The translations under genes and the position numbers were made by a program. From Polyangiaceae bacterium (GTDB lineage: Bacteria; Myxococcota_A; Polyangia; Polyangiales; Polyangiaceae): a stretch of 64,000 nt of DNA. Each line of letters begins with the position of its first letter. Within the stretch, counting starts at the first letter, position 1. Where the stretch lies: the NCBI GenBank assembly GCA_029261965.1, contig JAJDAH010000039.1, positions 1 through 64,000 of the forward strand, in the 5' to 3' direction. Positions 61,329 to 64,000 of this stretch are shown piece by piece. The notes beneath the pieces are model-generated. The model was not told the origin of the DNA. It saw nothing but the letters and a program-made list of their open reading frames with translations, and did no database searches.

Positions 61329-62594
61329 ATGCGAGCTCTCAACTGGCAGCACGCGCTGAGCGTCGTCACCACCCTCACGTGGACAGCCGCTCTGTCGGCA
61401 AGCGCCTGCAGCGGGAGCAGCTCGGGAGCCGATGGGGGCTTCGGCGGCGCTGGGGTGGGTGGCTCGGCGGCAACCGGAGGCGTCGGCGCGAACCCGGGAA
61501 CGGGCGGCACCATCAGCACCGGGGGCACGGGAGGCAACACCGGCGGAGCCCCCGGCACCGGGGGCGCGACCGCGGACGCCTCCACACCGTGTCCGGCTCC
61601 AGCCGATCCAACCAAGAGCGCGATCTGCATCGAGCTCGAGCCCGAGACGATCAGCTTCGACACCCAAGATCCCGACCTCGACGGTCTCGGGGTGCTCGTC
61701 GTGGAGGTCTTCGATGCACCGGATCCCGAGCTGCCGGACGGAGGCAGCATCGCCCCGCTCCACCAAGTCACCTTTGGTGCTGACGGCGGCCAGCTCGACA
61801 TCTCGACCACCATTCCCCCGCAGCGCTTCGACGATCTACCGTCCACCGTCTACGTTCGGGCGACCTTCGTCGACGCCAGCTCCTCGGACTCGTTCCCGCG
61901 CCCAGGCGTCTGGCTAGGCGGCGTCGACCTGAATCAAGGTCTCGAGCGAGACGCTCGATTGCTCGCCGTGAACCTCGTTCGTGCGGAGGGGCGCACGGTC
62001 ACCGTCCCCCTTCGCGCGCTTCGGCGCTTGGAGGTGGAGGTCTCGCTCGGAGCCGGCGTCGTGCCCGTCGACGACGCTCAGGGCCCGGGCAGCTTCCTAG
62101 CGCTCAGCGCCGCCGCGCCCATTTCCGGTCAAGTGGCGTTTGGCGTGGGAGAATCCGATTGCGTCGACGTCAGCGGTGGTCGCACCGACGTCATCTCCGG
62201 AGTCGTCATCGGAGAAGGTCCGTACTTTCTGTTCTCGGCGCTGGACGACTTCCGCATCGGCGGCCTTCCCGCCCCGGGCGCGATCGTCACCCTCGACCTC
62301 GACGATGCGGGCGCGGGCTCCGTCCCGAGCGCCAACCGTTTCTCGGTACCCGTGGGAGCCTACGAGCACCGGTTGAATGTCGAATACAACCGCGCGATGG
62401 CGCTGGGAGATGCCGGCGCTCCCCCGTCGTTTTCGTGCGGCCCGAACGACGGAGGTAGCTTCGACGGCTCCCCGCCGGACGGAGGCGCTGACGCCGACGG
62501 CGACTCGTCGTCTGCGGACGCTTCTGCCGACGGCTCCATCGACGCGAGCCCCGACGGTCCTGGGGACGGCTCGATCGACGTCGGACTCGATTGA
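61329..62594 (+). CDS. Lipoprotein with Gly-rich linker and acidic tail
   Basis: 421 residues. Signal peptide VVTTLTWTAALSASACSG with a lipobox-like ASAC, then a Gly/Thr/Ala linker to about 85. The central part (120-350) is a beta-rich domain (FDTQDPDLDGLGVLVVEVFD, VPLRALRRLEVEVSLGAGVV, ISGQVAFGVGESDCVDVSGG). The tail is Asp/Gly/Ser-rich (GGADADGDSSSADASADGS). This build is similar to other surface lipoproteins in the window. No family recognised. ATG start. lipB follows on the same strand 10 bases after the stop. Confidence 0.75.
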   Translation: MRALNWQHALSVVTTLTWTAALSASACSGSSSGADGGFGGAGVGGSAATGGVGANPGTGGTISTGGTGGNTGGAPGTGGATADASTPCPAPADPTKSAICIELEPETISFDTQDPDLDGLGVLVVEVFDAPDPELPDGGSIAPLHQVTFGADGGQLDISTTIPPQRFDDLPSTVYVRATFVDASSSDSFPRPGVWLGGVDLNQGLERDARLLAVNLVRAEGRTVTVPLRALRRLEVEVSLGAGVVPVDDAQGPGSFLALSAAAPISGQVAFGVGESDCVDVSGGRTDVISGVVIGEGPYFLFSALDDFRIGGLPAPGAIVTLDLDDAGAGSVPSANRFSVPVGAYEHRLNVEYNRAMALGDAGAPPSFSCGPNDGGSFDGSPPDGGADADGDSSSADASADGSIDASPDGPGDGSIDVGLD

Positions 62595-62604
62595 GGCAAA
62601 GCGC

Positions 62605-63324
62605 GTGGCGCGAAGACGGCAGTTGCACGGCGTCTGGCTCGGGCGCCGCGCCTACGAACCCGTTCACCAGATGCAGCAAGAACTCGTCGAACGCCGTCGG
62701 CGTGGCGAGGCGAACGACACGGTGCTTTTCGTCGAGCACGAACCAGTCGTGACGCTCGGCCGCGGCGCCCACGCCGAAAACCTCCTCGTCCCCAAGGCGG
62801 CGCTGAGAGAGCGCGGGATCGACGTCGTGGACACCGGCCGAGGCGGCGACGTGACGCTCCACGCGCCGGGACAGCTCGTGGCATATCCGATTTTGGATCT
62901 GGCCCCGGATCGCTGCGACGTGCGCCGCTACGTCGGCGATCTGACCGAAACGATGCGCCGCCTGGTTCGCGAATGGGACATCGACGCGGGCCCCATCGAC
63001 GGGCTCATCGGCCTGTGGACGGACCGGCGCCGACCGGCGGTCTGGTCCGGCCGAGACGACGCCACCGAAGTCGCGAAGATTGGCGCCATTGGGGTTCGGA
63101 TCTCGAGGTGGATCACGATGCACGGCTTCGCCCTCAATTTGACGACGGACCTCGACCAGTTCGGGCTCATCGTCCCCTGCGGGATCCGCCAGTTCGGCGT
63201 CACGTCGGTGTCGGCGCTGACTGGCCAGTCTCCCGGAGTGGAGGCCACGGCGGAGCGCGCGCTCAGCGTGCTCGCCGACGTTCTCGACGCCGAGGCCGTC
63301 GGCTTCGAACGCCAAAGCACCTGA
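62605..63324 (+). CDS. lipB: Octanoyl-[acyl-carrier-protein]-protein octanoyltransferase
   Basis: 239 residues. LipB signatures: VLFVEHEPVVTLGRGAHAEN near 40, the acyl-binding TGRGGDVTLHAPGQLVAYP near 77-95, the catalytic lysine in KIGAIGVRISRWITMHGFAL near 155-175, and the catalytic Cys in FGLIVPCGIRQFGVTS near 190. It transfers octanoate from acyl carrier protein to lipoyl domains. The GTG at 62605 is chosen because the preceding open frame overlaps the lipoprotein tail and reads non-coding. No lipA gene is adjacent. An insert (LWTDRRRPAVWSGRDDATEV) before the lysine motif is slightly longer than usual. Confidence 0.92.
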   Translation: MARRRQLHGVWLGRRAYEPVHQMQQELVERRRRGEANDTVLFVEHEPVVTLGRGAHAENLLVPKAALRERGIDVVDTGRGGDVTLHAPGQLVAYPILDLAPDRCDVRRYVGDLTETMRRLVREWDIDAGPIDGLIGLWTDRRRPAVWSGRDDATEVAKIGAIGVRISRWITMHGFALNLTTDLDQFGLIVPCGIRQFGVTSVSALTGQSPGVEATAERALSVLADVLDAEAVGFERQST

Positions 63325-63328
63325 CGGA

Positions 63329-64000
63329 CTACGCCTGAGGCGGTATCGACGCCTTGTCCTTCTGGGCCTTGGCGATTCGGGTGTACATCTGCGCGCTCTT
63401 GTTCTCGGGGTCGAGCTCGAGCACTTCCTGCCATTCGCCGATGGCTCGGTCGATGGCCCCGGACGTCAAGAGCAGCACCCCCAGCATCACGCGAGCATGG
63501 ACGTATTTCGGGTTGGCGTTTTTCGCTTCCTCGAATTGCTCGAGGGCACGACCGACGTCGCCCGCGTCACGGTAGAGAACGCCGAGCCTCGTCCGGAGGT
63601 CGGCAAACGCGGGGCAGAGCGCTACGGCTTTTTCGAGCTCTCCAATCGCCTCCGGCGTCATGCCGATGTCCTGATACGCTTGGCTCGTCTCGGCGTGCAT
63701 GTTCGCGATTTTTCCCTTCGCGAACGGGTCCATCTGACTCGTGCCCGCTCCGCCTCGGCTTCGGATCTCGGAGTAAATTCGGCGGGCCGCATCGTATTTC
63801 CCGAGGTCGTTGTAGGTGACCATCAAGTTGAGCTGAGCTTCGGTGTAGTTCGGGTTCAAACCCACCGCGCGCTCGAAGTACGCCTCGGCGGTGGTGAAAT
63901 CCCCCTTGCCGTGGGCAATGACACCGAGCATGTCGTACACGTCGGCGAATCGCTCGGTCTTCTCGAGAACCTGCTTGAGCAGGTACTCGGCCTTTTCGAG
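63329..64000 (-). CDS. TPR-repeat protein, N-terminus cut by window edge
   Basis: At least 223 residues remain. About six TPR units: TERFADVYDMLGVIAHGKGD, AEAYFERAVGLNPNYTEAQL, KIANMHAETSQAYQDIGMTP, AFADLRTRLGVLYRDAGDVG, ARVMLGVLLLTSGAIDRAIG. The frame runs through the right edge without a start. The sequence is basic-acidic mixed and soluble. No anchor or signal is visible in the part present. A scaffold role in protein complexes is likely. Convergent with lipB, 4 bp apart. Confidence 0.82.
   Translation of the reverse strand, partial: LEKAEYLLKQVLEKTERFADVYDMLGVIAHGKGDFTTAEAYFERAVGLNPNYTEAQLNLMVTYNDLGKYDAARRIYSEIRSRGGAGTSQMDPFAKGKIANMHAETSQAYQDIGMTPEAIGELEKAVALCPAFADLRTRLGVLYRDAGDVGRALEQFEEAKNANPKYVHARVMLGVLLLTSGAIDRAIGEWQEVLELDPENKSAQMYTRIAKAQKDKASIPPQA

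Overview
The window is a high-GC chromosomal segment with the coding style of a myxobacterium (Myxococcota, probably the Polyangiales/Sorangiineae side). The pointers are five Hanks-type Ser/Thr kinases plus a small atypical one, many lipoproteins with Gly/Thr/Ser-rich low-complexity linkers, von Willebrand A plus DxDxDG calcium repeats, RegB/RegA-like and HD-GYP signalling proteins, and extensive 4-bp stop/start overlaps. This assignment is inference from gene style. I see no transposase, phage, CRISPR array, rRNA or tRNA gene. Layout, left to right. 1-6.5 kb: a truncated Ser/Thr kinase, an unknown protein, a B12-binding-type radical SAM protein with a helical-repeat tail, a DUF2252 protein and a Gly-rich lipoprotein. 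6.5-11 kb: a compact three-gene operon with two unusual fusions (Rieske + FMN glutamate-synthase domain; Rieske + thiamine-diphosphate enzyme) flanking a protein of unknown function, the best candidate here for an undescribed redox pathway. 11-18 kb: PP2C phosphatase, atypical kinase, a lipoprotein with eight 27-residue Cys repeats, a c-type-haem lipoprotein, phosphatidylserine synthase, a membrane/spermidine-synthase-like fusion and a short-chain dehydrogenase. 18-25 kb: two stand-alone LuxR-type regulators beside a strong palindrome, CCA-adding enzyme, a kinase, a LolC/E-like permease with a large acidic insertion, and a response regulator. 25-32 kb: a three-gene operon built around a degenerate ABC ATPase, a VWA surface lipoprotein, a TPR lipoprotein and a charge-segregated membrane protein. 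32-37.4 kb: ECF sigma, NrsF-like anti-sigma and thioredoxin-like operon, OmpA-type lipoprotein, RegB/RegA redox two-component pair. 37.4-42.4 kb: sulfate activation (cysD, cysN/C with a divergent APS-kinase domain, a coupled envelope protein) and aat. 42.4-50 kb: UbiB-family kinase, Lys/Pro-rich protein, class-V aminotransferase, kinase, DUF924 protein, pseudopilin, NhaA. 50-64 kb: FtsH, TilS, a kinase-lipoprotein-small Cys protein operon, MnmA plus lipoprotein, a possible type III secretion rod protein facing a FliA-like sigma factor, CPBP protease, HD-GYP response regulator, lipoprotein, LipB and a truncated TPR protein. Two patterns cut across genes. A ~131-bp repeat occurs twice (18.2 kb and 47.3 kb, about 92% identical) and folds into three stem-loops; one stem shows a compensatory C-G to G-C change, which suggests a structured RNA family. 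Second, several genes without a Shine-Dalgarno sequence carry a TAGGCT-like -10 element 8-10 bases upstream of the start codon, suggesting leaderless or nearly leaderless transcription. The products fit a signalling-rich soil predator or saprophyte: envelope biogenesis, redox sensing, sulfur assimilation and tRNA maintenance (cca, tilS, mnmA) sit among surface lipoproteins of unknown role.
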